From positions 1 to 5,256 of the forward strand of contig JAKONF010000187.1 in the NCBI GenBank assembly GCA_022702085.1: DNA of 5,256 bases. Reading direction: 5' to 3'. Below, one piece after another: positions 1-5,256 of the stretch (the stretch's first letter is position 1; the number at the start of each line of letters is the position of its first letter). The notes beneath the pieces were generated by a model. That model did no database searches and was not told the origin of the DNA. It saw only the letters and a program-made list of their open reading frames with translations. The position numbers and the translations under genes were made by a program. The stretch is from Rickettsiaceae bacterium. GTDB taxonomy: Bacteria; Pseudomonadota; Alphaproteobacteria; Rickettsiales; Rickettsiaceae.

Positions 1-146
1 TTGCATATATCACTAATTAATTTTAAGCGTTTTTCTGACCTTGCTAATAAATATATTTTTTTAGCCAATCCGGATTTAGCATACTCTTCAGCAATAGCGA
101 AACCAAGACCACTTGAAGCTCCGGTAATTAAAATAGTTTTGGTCAT
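1..146 (-). CDS. Short-chain dehydrogenase/reductase (SDR), N-terminal part, cut by window edge
   Basis: Reading the minus strand from the ATG at 146-144 gives 48 open codons running off the left edge. The protein begins MTKTILITGASSGLG. A first beta strand is followed at residues 8-15 by the TGxxxGxG dinucleotide-binding motif of classical SDR enzymes. A second strand (IYLLAR) follows, with Arg36 at its end, a position that often favours NADP(H) over NAD(H). The catalytic Ser-Tyr-Lys residues lie outside the window, so the substrate cannot be named; classical SDRs are cytosolic oxidoreductases acting on alcohols, ketones or acyl-carrier substrates. The start lies only 2 bases after the stop of the upstream MFS gene, so the two are probably co-transcribed. 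No clear Shine-Dalgarno is seen, so translational coupling is plausible. The family call is secure; the specific function is unknown. Confidence 0.85.
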   Translation of the reverse strand, partial: MTKTILITGASSGLGFAIAEEYAKSGLAKKIYLLARSEKRLKLISDIC

Positions 147-148
147 AT

Positions 149-1318
149 TTATATATCATTGTTTAGAATCAATTTGTAGCTTATAATTATGGCAACTGAG
201 GTTACCAAGATCATAGAAATGGCCAAAGGAGTAAATGTTCCTTGATGGAAATAACTGACTATTTGTACGCCCGCCGCAATAATTATCAACTTAAAAGCTA
301 CGCCAATTGCAGAAATTTTGCTTTTTACTTGAGGCAGAGTTTGCATAGCTAAAGGCCATAAAATATTACAAGGTACTATAATCCCTACACTCATTATTAC
401 CGAATCTATAGTAATCAGCAATGGACTTTTAGATTGAATGATCACCAAGTAAGTGGTAAATAAAACAAAAATTATTAGCAGTACTAGGCTGAATAAAAAA
501 CAATTTTTATTGCCATATTTTCTTAAAAACCAAGGGCTAATTAAACTTCCCAAGGCGAATGAGCCAGCTAGCGTTCCTTGGTATAAACCAAAATATTGCA
601 ACTCAACGCCTAAATCATGCATATATAATATTGGCGCAATAGCAGTAAAGATCCAATATACCTGGACAAATAAGCAAATAGTGAGGATGTAAAGTAGTAA
701 TTTTTGCGACTTAAATATTGGTAAATATCCCTTCACTGAAATAGTAGTTTCTGGTTTTGTTTTGACTCTAGGCAAACAAATCAAGCCCAATAAAAAACAA
801 AGCGTACCACATAGTAAAAGCACTACAAAATTACCGCGCCAGGAGAAATATAAATTGATGTAGCTACCAACCACTGGAGCAAAAGCCATTGCTAGAGTAA
901 TCAGGCCATTGAAATAGCCAGTCATACGTATTTGATCGTCAATTGAGTAGATATCATAGATATAAAGAAAGCTAAGTACTGCTGGACCTGATATGCCAAT
1001 TCCTTGTAATAATCTACCAAAAAAAATGTGCCAATAATTACCTGCATATACGCAAAATAAGCTACCCAAAATGAATATTAATAAGCTAGTAAGCAGAACT
1101 TGCGTACGGCCATAAGTATCTGCTAGATGGCCAACAATCAATGAAGTGACGCAGTAAGAAATTAAATTTGCTGCAAGCAGCCATTCAGCCATAAAGGGTG
1201 ATAAATTGAAAGTGCGTTGCAAATCAGGAAAACTTGGCACAAAAATATCTATTTCCATACCACAAAGAGTGCTCATAAAGAGCATGGTGAAAATTATTGA
1301 AAATTTATTGGTTAACAT
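149..1318 (-). CDS. MFS drug-resistance transporter, Bcr/CflA-like (DHA1)
   Basis: This is a complete 389-residue, strongly hydrophobic protein consistent with about 12 membrane helices in two six-helix halves, a normal length for Bcr/CflA exporters (about 390-400). Helix 1 carries the D-x(3)-P-x(2)-P pattern typical of this subfamily (Asp24, Pro28, Pro31). MFS motif A, GHLADTYGRT, sits at 63-72 between helices 2 and 3. Motif B, GRLLQGIGIS, is at 101-110 in helix 4 with the conserved Arg102. An APVVGS segment at 147-152 corresponds to the antiporter motif C region in helix 5. The central loop with charged residues (about 183-205) separates the halves. It probably exports small molecules from the inner membrane by proton antiport; the substrate cannot be told from sequence. 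It is first in an apparent operon with the SDR gene. The ATG at 1318 places Asp24 and motif A at usual positions. There is no good Shine-Dalgarno, and no frameshift or missing motif. Confidence 0.88.
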   Translation of the reverse strand: MLTNKFSIIFTMLFMSTLCGMEIDIFVPSFPDLQRTFNLSPFMAEWLLAANLISYCVTSLIVGHLADTYGRTQVLLTSLLIFILGSLFCVYAGNYWHIFFGRLLQGIGISGPAVLSFLYIYDIYSIDDQIRMTGYFNGLITLAMAFAPVVGSYINLYFSWRGNFVVLLLCGTLCFLLGLICLPRVKTKPETTISVKGYLPIFKSQKLLLYILTICLFVQVYWIFTAIAPILYMHDLGVELQYFGLYQGTLAGSFALGSLISPWFLRKYGNKNCFLFSLVLLIIFVLFTTYLVIIQSKSPLLITIDSVIMSVGIIVPCNILWPLAMQTLPQVKSKISAIGVAFKLIIIAAGVQIVSYFHQGTFTPLAISMILVTSVAIIISYKLILNNDI

Positions 1319-1349
1319 TATTTGAGGATCAGTTTTAAAATTTAGCTAT

Positions 1350-1376
1350 GTTATACTGTGATTGAATCTATGACAA
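1350..1376 (-). promoter_or_regulatory. Candidate sigma-70 promoter for the MFS-SDR operon
   Basis: On the minus strand TTGTCA (1376-1371) is followed after 15 bases by TATAAC (1355-1350). Each box matches 5 of 6 consensus bases, and the spacing is slightly short. Transcription would start near 1343, giving a leader of about 25 bases before the ATG at 1318. In such AT-rich DNA chance matches are common, so position relative to the gene is the main support. Confidence 0.4.
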
Positions 1377-1398
1377 TTAATTAGTTTGGCAAGTATTA

Positions 1399-1436
1399 TA
1401 AAATTATCTTGCAGCATAGCTTATAGAATAATTTTA
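1399..1436. repeat. 9-bp inverted repeat in the divergent intergenic region
   Basis: TAAAATTAT at 1399-1407 is the exact reverse complement of ATAATTTTA at 1428-1436, with 20 bases between the arms. It lies upstream of the candidate MFS promoter. It could be an operator-like site or a weak hairpin. No T-run follows on either strand, so it does not look like a terminator. The arms are almost pure A/T, and a chance origin is quite possible. Confidence 0.25.
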
Positions 1437-1461
1437 CGTTACGCATAAACAAAATCTTAAC

Positions 1462-1490
1462 TTGCATAATATCTTTCTGATATTTAGAAT
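1462..1490 (+). promoter_or_regulatory. Weak promoter-like element ahead of the 1497 open frame
   Basis: TTGCAT (1462-1467), a 17-base spacer and TAGAAT (1485-1490) resemble a sigma-70 promoter. The -10 box matches 5 of 6 bases but the -35 box only 3 of 6. Predicted initiation would fall at about 1497, on the ATG of the small open frame, leaving essentially no leader. If that frame is a dead gene, this may be a relic promoter. Confidence 0.2.
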
Positions 1491-1496
1491 AACTAT

Positions 1497-1673
1497 ATGA
1501 AGAAGTTTATAAATAGAAAATACTTAACAGAGTTATTAAATTCTTGGCAAGAAGAGAAAATGAGTACTGTTGAAATATTCGAAACTGTCAATCAATTATA
1601 TTTCACAAGCGAAATTGAATTCGATGATTGAGATAATGAAGGTAACTCAGAAAATTTCTACTGTCGACAATAG
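1497..1673 (+). pseudogene. Remnant of a small unknown gene with in-frame TGA
   Basis: From the ATG at 1497 the frame reads 44 residues, beginning MKKFINRKYLTELLNSWQEE, then meets TGA at 1629-1631. It resumes for 13 more codons (DNEGN...) before TAG at 1671-1673. The peptide is amphipathic and becomes acidic, with a likely helix at residues 9-36 (LTELLNSWQEEKMSTVEIFETVNQLY). The TGA falls where Trp would fit (Asp-Asp-stop-Asp-Asn-Glu), and a single TGG-to-TGA change would explain it. The helix-then-acidic layout loosely recalls small acidic bacterial proteins of about 90-100 residues, but I cannot name a family. No Shine-Dalgarno is visible. The alternative is a genuine 44-residue protein ending at 1631. 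I favour a decaying gene because of the short length, the second stop, and the second orphan frame immediately downstream. Confidence 0.45.
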
Positions 1674-1786
1674 ATAATTCTGAACAAAGTTTATGCAACT
1701 GGCAAAGACATTTATCTTTTATAGATTATAATAGAAGAAAAACAGAACTGAAAAATATATTTCCATACTCAAATGCGTTAAATTAA
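1646..1786 (+). pseudogene. Start-less 46-codon C-terminal remnant of an unknown gene
   Basis: This frame is open from just after a TAA (1643-1645) to a TAA at 1784-1786. It has no ATG, GTG or TTG start, yet reads like real protein: residues 16-41 run SLCNWQRHLSFIDYNRRK then TELKNIFP, rich in Trp, Arg, Tyr and His, which is unusual for a random AT-rich translation. The D-x(2)-R-x-(...)-FP layout is a common way for a globular protein to end, but I cannot assign a family. It lies in a different frame from the 1497 remnant. The two could be pieces of one gene broken by indels or of two deleted genes. The stop is 6 bases from the chpT start, so the lost gene may once have headed that operon. Confidence 0.35.
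1705..1732 (+). promoter_or_regulatory. Candidate promoter for chpT-fumC
   Basis: AAGACA (1705-1710, 4 of 6 matches to TTGACA), a 16-base spacer and a perfect TATAAT (1727-1732) lie upstream of the chpT-like gene. Transcription would begin near 1739, giving a leader of about 54 bases. The element lies within the start-less gene remnant, which fits a promoter that arose or was kept as the remnant decayed. Base composition makes TATAAT matches frequent, so confidence is moderate. Confidence 0.4.
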
Positions 1787-1799
1787 AAATATATGGAAA
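1760..1799 (+). promoter_or_regulatory. Inverted repeat whose right arm covers the chpT start codon
   Basis: TTTCCATA (1760-1767) is the reverse complement of TATGGAAA (1792-1799), which contains the ATG at 1793-1795; 24 bases separate the arms. In the mRNA, pairing would bury the start codon and could limit translation. The 8-bp stem is AT-rich with a long loop, so its stability is doubtful. Confidence 0.2.
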
Positions 1800-2434
1800 A
1801 AATTATTAAATTAACCCAACTTTTAAGTTCAAAGCTTTGTCACGAATTGGCAGGTCTAATCGGCGCTGTGGATAACTGCGTAGGTCTCCTTGAATTTAAT
1901 TCAACTCAAGAAACTGCAAAAAAATTATTGGATATCAACTCCAAAAAATTAGTCTCATCAATAAGACTTTATCGTCAGTTATATGGCTTTACTCATCTTG
2001 ATGAAGAGATGAGCCCAGCTGAGCTAAAAAACTTAATTAGTAGTAATTTAGAAGATGATAAAATACTAATTTTTGAGGAGTTAATCAAAGAAAATATTCC
2101 GCTGAATATTGCTAAAATAATCATAGGATTGGTCATTTGCGCCAAAGATAATCTGATAAAAGATGGTAAAATTTTAATAAGTATAAATATAATTAAAAAT
2201 AATTTTGTTATTAAAATAAAAGTTACAGGATCAGGATCAAATATAGAAAGTAACATCAAAATTAAACAAAGTAAAATTGATCTTTTGCTACATGGCGCAG
2301 AATTAGACGATTTAAATGTACAAAATGTTCACGAATTTTACGTCCATCATCTTTGCCAGCAGCAAAATTTTGCAATTAATGTAAATAACCCGGCAAAATC
2401 AATTGAATATGTAGTTAAAAAAATACAGGAATAA
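1793..2434 (+). CDS. chpT: ChpT-like histidine phosphotransferase
   Basis: The 213-residue product matches the ChpT layout: an N-terminal two-helix dimerisation/phosphoacceptor domain, then a degenerate GHKL-type ATPase fold. In helix 1 the sequence [18 protein letters not shown] (residues 11-28) holds the phosphoacceptor His17 in the characteristic L-C-H-[DE]-L context, followed by the G-A-[IV]-x-N turn and LLE. Helix 2 (about 40-65) ends in [11 protein letters not shown], like the F/Y-R-x-L-x-[FY]-G segment of ChpT proteins. The C-terminal half (about 70-213) has alternating strands and helices ([19 protein letters not shown]) but no N/G1/G2 ATP-binding boxes, as expected because ChpT does not bind ATP. 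In Caulobacter ChpT passes phosphate from the hybrid kinase CckA to CtrA and CpdR; here it is probably a cytosolic relay for CtrA. Length is near the usual 210-225 or so. No Shine-Dalgarno is seen. fumC follows after 4 bases. Confidence 0.82.
   Translation: MEKIIKLTQLLSSKLCHELAGLIGAVDNCVGLLEFNSTQETAKKLLDINSKKLVSSIRLYRQLYGFTHLDEEMSPAELKNLISSNLEDDKILIFEELIKENIPLNIAKIIIGLVICAKDNLIKDGKILISINIIKNNFVIKIKVTGSGSNIESNIKIKQSKIDLLLHGAELDDLNVQNVHEFYVHHLCQQQNFAINVNNPAKSIEYVVKKIQE
2427..2430 (+). promoter_or_regulatory. Shine-Dalgarno of fumC inside the chpT end
   Basis: AGGA lies 8 bases before the fumC ATG at 2439, within the last codons of the chpT-like gene. It is the clearest ribosome-binding site in the window and fixes the fumC start. 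It allows independent re-initiation on a shared mRNA. Confidence 0.6.
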
Positions 2435-2438
2435 ACAG

Positions 2439-3836
2439 ATGAATAATAACCGTCTTGAAAGTGATTCTTTTGGAGAAATTGAAATTGATGATAAATTTTA
2501 TTGGGGCGCGCAAACTCAGCGTTCTTTAGAAAATTTTAAGATTGGTAGTCAAAAGATGCCTCTTAAATTAATAAAATCACTGGCGATTTTAAAAAGATCA
2601 GCGGCTGTGACAAATCTTCAACTTGGCAGTTTAAAGAAAGATATAGCCCAGGCCATTATCGAGGCTGCAAGCCGCATTGTAGATGGTGAGTTTGATGAAC
2701 ATTTTCCATTAGTAGTTTGGCAGACAGGTTCTGGCACTCAGACAAATATGAATATGAATGAGGTAATTGCCTCCATTGCTAATGAACAATTTAATGGCAA
2801 AAAAGGCGGAAAATCGCCAGTTCATCCAAATGATCACGTTAATATGGCGCAATCATCCAACGATTCTTTTCCAACAGCGATGCATATTGCCACTATCCTT
2901 GCTTCCCACGAACAATTACTGCCAGCTTTAGAAAAACTGCATAATTCATTACAAAGAAAAGTAGAGGCTTGGCAAAAAATTATCAAAATTGGTCGTACTC
3001 ATTTGCAAGATGCAACGCCAATCTCCTTGGGGCAAGAATTTTCAGGTTATGCTATGCAAGTTGAATATAATCTAAACAGAGTGAAACAGGGACTAAAAAA
3101 TATCTACTCATTAGCACAAGGTGGAACAGCAGTAGGCACTGGTATTAATTGCAAAAAAGGCTTTGCTGAAAAATTTGCTGAGGAAGTAGCCAAGCTAACA
3201 GGTTATCCTTTTGTTACTGCGTTCAATAAATTTGAAGCTCTAGCTAGTCATGACGCTCTCGTTGAATATTCAGGTATACTCAATACTATTGCCGTGAGTC
3301 TGATGAAAATTGCAAACGATATAAGATTATTAGGTTCAGGTCCAAGATGTGGTTTTGGTGAACTTCATTTACCAGAGAATGAACCTGGCTCATCCATTAT
3401 GCCTGGTAAAGTCAATCCTACTCAATGCGAGGCGCTCACTATGGTATGCGCGCAAGTTATGGGTAACAACGTAGCTATAACGATTGGCGGCTCTAATGGT
3501 CACTTAGAACTTAATGTCTTTAAGCCGATGATTATTCATAATATTTTGCAATCTATCGATTTATTAGCTTCTGGCATCAATAGTTTTGTTGATCATTGCC
3601 TAGATGGAATTGAACCAAATATAGAAAGAATTGATTTTTTAAAAAATCAATCATTAATGTTAGTAACAGCTCTCAATTCTTACATTGGTTATGATAATGC
3701 CGCCAAAATTGCTAAAAAAGCTCATCATGAGAATAAAACTTTGAAGCAAGCCGCTTTGGAATTGAATTTATTGACTGAAGAGCAATTTGATGAATGGGTA
3801 AGAGCTGATAAGATGATTGGTGAAGATGAAAAGTAA
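2439..3836 (+). CDS. fumC: Fumarate hydratase class II (fumarase C)
   Basis: The 465-residue product interconverts fumarate and L-malate in the TCA cycle as a cytosolic homotetramer without an iron-sulfur cluster. Class II hallmarks are present in order. [13 protein letters not shown] is at 96-108. HPNDHVN at 129-135 contains the second-site residues His129, Asn131 and Asp132. [11 protein letters not shown] is at 139-149. GRTHLQDA at 185-192 has catalytic His188. The family signature [11 protein letters not shown] at 317-327 has catalytic Ser318 plus Lys324 and Asn326. The numbering agrees with E. coli FumC and the length is normal, so the enzyme should be complete and active. Wording such as [17 protein letters not shown] near the start closely resembles my recollection of Rickettsia FumC. 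The start is supported by AGGA 8 bases upstream. It sits 4 bases after the chpT-like gene, so they are probably co-transcribed. Aspartase and argininosuccinate lyase share the superfamily, but the motif set favours fumarase. Confidence 0.96.
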   Translation: MNNNRLESDSFGEIEIDDKFYWGAQTQRSLENFKIGSQKMPLKLIKSLAILKRSAAVTNLQLGSLKKDIAQAIIEAASRIVDGEFDEHFPLVVWQTGSGTQTNMNMNEVIASIANEQFNGKKGGKSPVHPNDHVNMAQSSNDSFPTAMHIATILASHEQLLPALEKLHNSLQRKVEAWQKIIKIGRTHLQDATPISLGQEFSGYAMQVEYNLNRVKQGLKNIYSLAQGGTAVGTGINCKKGFAEKFAEEVAKLTGYPFVTAFNKFEALASHDALVEYSGILNTIAVSLMKIANDIRLLGSGPRCGFGELHLPENEPGSSIMPGKVNPTQCEALTMVCAQVMGNNVAITIGGSNGHLELNVFKPMIIHNILQSIDLLASGINSFVDHCLDGIEPNIERIDFLKNQSLMLVTALNSYIGYDNAAKIAKKAHHENKTLKQAALELNLLTEEQFDEWVRADKMIGEDEK

Positions 3837-4104
3837 AATATATCTTTTATTTAAAATAAAAGCTTAAAAAATAATTATGATAACAGAATCACTAGAATCA
3901 ATTGGCTATAATTATATAGAAACCGAGGAATTATGATTAATCTTTACCAATAAAAATTTAAATTATGTAAATAACTAAGCAAAAATCATCAGCTACTATA
4001 GATATAGCCTAGAAATATGGCTTTAAAAGATTATAAATTATTATGTTTATCTTGCTAATCAGTCAAAATAATTATTTTCTATACAAAGAAGGGTAATTTT
4101 CTAT
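3837..4104. other. Non-coding spacer between convergent fumC and LRR/F-box genes
   Basis: These 268 bases separate the ends of two convergent genes and hold no convincing gene. They contain AT-only palindromes: an imperfect 19-base hairpin at 3844-3862 (9-bp arms around one base) just after fumC, and a perfect 14-base palindrome AAAATAATTATTTT at 4065-4078. Neither has the G/C-rich stem plus T-run of a standard intrinsic terminator. A 19-codon open frame at 3877-3936 has no ribosome site and looks like chance. Confidence 0.6.
4065..4078. terminator. Possible weak bidirectional terminator (AT palindrome)
   Basis: AAAATAATTATTTT is a perfect palindrome between two convergent genes and ends in a run of four T on either strand, so it could end transcripts from both sides. 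Its lack of G/C and absence of a loop make it a poor hairpin. The call relies mainly on its convergent position. Confidence 0.2.
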
Positions 4105-4114
4105 TTAAATAGAA
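4099..4114. repeat. 16-base perfect palindrome over the LRR/F-box gene stop codon
   Basis: TTCTATTTAAATAGAA equals its own reverse complement and spans the stop codon (4107-4105, minus strand) and the final two codons of the LRR/F-box gene. It could be part of a transcript end or a protein-binding site. On the minus strand the next bases are AAATTACCC rather than a T-run, which argues against a classic terminator. Confidence 0.35.
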
Positions 4115-5172
4115 TCAGAATCACCCATTAATTGACAAATATGTTCTTGATTATTTTGGGAATCAGTAAAAGCTGTATTTATAAGATCTCCAATCTGTTT
4201 AACTACTGTTTCATTCTCTTTCAAATAATTAACTACAAATAAACTATCGCGTCCTAAAAAGCTAAGAATATGACTCCATAGTTCTTTAGGTAAAGAAGTT
4301 AGAGGGATGTTATCATCAATGGGGGAGACTCCAGGTTTTATTTCTTTACTGACGCCTGTAATCTGAAAAAAATTTTTGTCTATGCCATTTTTTATACTAG
4401 ATATTTTACATAAAACATCGTCATGAACATATATATCTTGAGAATGAAGAAATGATAAGATATTCTGTTTTTGAAACAACTGAAACTTTTTTATAAGTGA
4501 TAATTGATGTCTTATGTCGGATGGTTCATTTGTTAGAGCAATAGACATTTCTGATATATCACGTAAAAGATCTGTATGTAGAGTCCTAAGTTGTGTTATT
4601 TCATTAGATTTGAAATTATCACTTTTGAAGGATAAACTATAATTATGTTTTAAAATTTCAATTAAAGATTTATCTATTTCTGGATTAAAATTATTTCTAG
4701 ATATACTAATATCAAGTATTGATAGTGATTTGTTACATTTGACGCCCTCATTCAATATAGTAAGCATAGATTCACGATCTATACTACTCCAAAAGAGTGT
4801 AAGATCTGTTAATTCTTTATTTTGAGCAATATACTCGGAGAGGACCTTAGCAACATCATCTGTGCATTTCAATCCCTCTATTTTCAACTTTTTCAATGAA
4901 CAAATTTTTAAAGCATTTAATAATGTTATAACGTCTTCAGGATTAGTTTCGTGCATGATATAAAAACTAAAATTCTTTAAACTATTACAGTTAGTTTTGA
5001 TTGCATCTACTAATATTTCTATTCCATCACTGATATCAAATTTAATAAAGAGTTCTTCAAAATTTTGCTTTGAAGTAACTACTGATTGAAAATCTTCTAA
5101 ATTTAAAAACTTATTATTTTTTTCATTTGATTTCATATTTCTAACTATATATTTAACTTTAATGTTAAGCAT
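4105..5172 (-). CDS. Leucine-rich-repeat protein with C-terminal F-box-like motif (candidate effector)
   Basis: This 355-residue protein is unlike the housekeeping genes around it. Residues about 49-182 hold roughly five repeats of 27-30 residues, each a helix followed by a short strand, as in RNI/NLR-type LRRs: SLKNFSFYIMHE (64-75), SLKKLKIEGLKCT (92-104), ELTDLTLFWSSI (120-131), SLSILDISISRNN (149-161), and a degenerate one ending near 182. Residues about 190-285 are a charged, mainly helical linker. At 290-307, PLTSLPKELWSHILSFLG fits the F-box consensus LPxELxxxIxSFL. There is no signal peptide or membrane helix, so it should be soluble; export by the Rickettsiales type IV system is possible but unproven. 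F-boxes bind SKP1 in eukaryotic SCF ubiquitin ligases while the repeats pick the target; bacteria lack SKP1, implying action in a host. The start may instead be Met13 (5136); neither has a Shine-Dalgarno. The target is unknown. Confidence 0.72.
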   Translation of the reverse strand: MLNIKVKYIVRNMKSNEKNNKFLNLEDFQSVVTSKQNFEELFIKFDISDGIEILVDAIKTNCNSLKNFSFYIMHETNPEDVITLLNALKICSLKKLKIEGLKCTDDVAKVLSEYIAQNKELTDLTLFWSSIDRESMLTILNEGVKCNKSLSILDISISRNNFNPEIDKSLIEILKHNYSLSFKSDNFKSNEITQLRTLHTDLLRDISEMSIALTNEPSDIRHQLSLIKKFQLFQKQNILSFLHSQDIYVHDDVLCKISSIKNGIDKNFFQITGVSKEIKPGVSPIDDNIPLTSLPKELWSHILSFLGRDSLFVVNYLKENETVVKQIGDLINTAFTDSQNNQEHICQLMGDSDSI

Positions 5173-5256
5173 TAATATATAACTGTAAAAAAATATAAAG
5201 TAAATAAAAAATTAAAAAATTTTAACACTAGATTCACTTGACACTGCAGAAGCTAT
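5173..5256. other. AT-rich leader of the LRR/F-box gene, with possible edge of another gene
   Basis: Positions 5173 to about 5225 are almost pure A/T and probably hold the promoter of the minus-strand LRR/F-box gene. One option is TTTACT, a 17-base spacer and TATATA, which would start transcription at about the first ATG and so would favour Met13. The matches are weak. At the edge, the minus strand is open from 5256 to a TAA at 5214-5212 and reads IASAVSSESSVKIF, which could be the tail of an upstream gene but is too short to judge. A TTGACA at 5239-5244 on the plus strand could be a -35 box for a gene beyond the window. Confidence 0.3.

Noticed and set aside
1..186. Plus-strand open frame opposite the SDR and the MFS 3' end
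   Set aside because: The minus strand carries the clear SDR motif TGASSGLG there; the plus-strand translation has no recognisable features.
453..692. Plus-strand 79-codon open frame within the MFS gene
   Set aside because: It is antisense to a transporter with all expected MFS motifs.
1497..1673. UGA read as tryptophan (alternative genetic code)
   Set aside because: All intact genes are free of internal TGA and use TGG for Trp; one TGA in a probable remnant does not support recoding.
1319..1792. tRNA, small RNA or CRISPR array in the divergent intergenic region
   Set aside because: No cloverleaf elements such as a GGTTCRA-type T arm, and no regularly spaced repeats; only promoter-like sites and gene remnants are visible.
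1993..2259. Minus-strand 88-codon open frame within the chpT-like gene
   Set aside because: Its hydrophobic product is the antisense of an AT-rich Lys/Asn/Ile-rich gene; no start signal or family resemblance.
3844..3862. Hairpin just after fumC as an intrinsic terminator
   Set aside because: The stem is nearly all A/T with a one-base loop, and it is followed by CTTAAAAAATAA rather than a T-run on the plus strand.
3877..3936. 19-codon open frame (MITESLESIGYNYIETEEL)
   Set aside because: Very short, no Shine-Dalgarno, and no recognisable relation; expected by chance in this composition.
1..5256. Insertion sequence or other mobile element
   Set aside because: No transposase-like protein, terminal inverted repeats or target-site duplications were found on either strand.

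Overview
The window is very AT-rich and compact, and looks like a Rickettsiales alphaproteobacterium, most likely Rickettsiaceae (Rickettsia, Orientia, Megaira or a relative). This rests on four things: strong A/T codon bias, a ChpT-type histidine phosphotransferase (alphaproteobacterial CckA-ChpT-CtrA relay), a class II fumarase of Rickettsia-like wording, and a eukaryote-like leucine-rich-repeat protein with an F-box. The assignment is from recalled family features, not from a search. TGG is used for Trp in the intact genes and none has an internal TGA, so the standard bacterial code fits.

Layout. Positions 1-146 (minus) hold the N-terminus of a short-chain dehydrogenase cut by the window edge. 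It follows, after 2 bases, a complete Bcr/CflA-like MFS drug transporter (149-1318, minus); the two probably form one transcript. Positions 1319-1792 lie between diverging transcripts. They contain a candidate promoter for the MFS operon, a 44-codon open frame at 1497-1631, and a start-less open frame at 1646-1786. I read the last two as decayed gene remnants. A perfect TATAAT inside the second remnant may now serve the next genes. Positions 1793-2434 (chpT-like) and 2439-3836 (fumC) are on the plus strand 4 bases apart and look like an operon. Positions 3837-4104 are non-coding, with AT-only palindromes. Positions 4105-5172 (minus) encode a 355-residue protein with about five LRR/RNI-type repeats and a C-terminal F-box-like motif. 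The last 84 bases are mostly an A/T-rich leader of that gene, possibly with the tail of another minus-strand gene at the extreme edge.

How the genes work together. The chpT-fumC pair joins a cell-cycle phosphorelay component with a TCA-cycle enzyme; this looks like shared transcription rather than shared function. The MFS-SDR pair has no visible common substrate. The most striking item is the LRR/F-box protein. Its architecture (protein-binding repeats first, F-box last) mirrors the ankyrin/F-box effectors of Orientia and the ANK/PRANC proteins of poxviruses, and suggests a secreted adaptor that recruits host SKP1-type ubiquitin ligases. That role is inferred.
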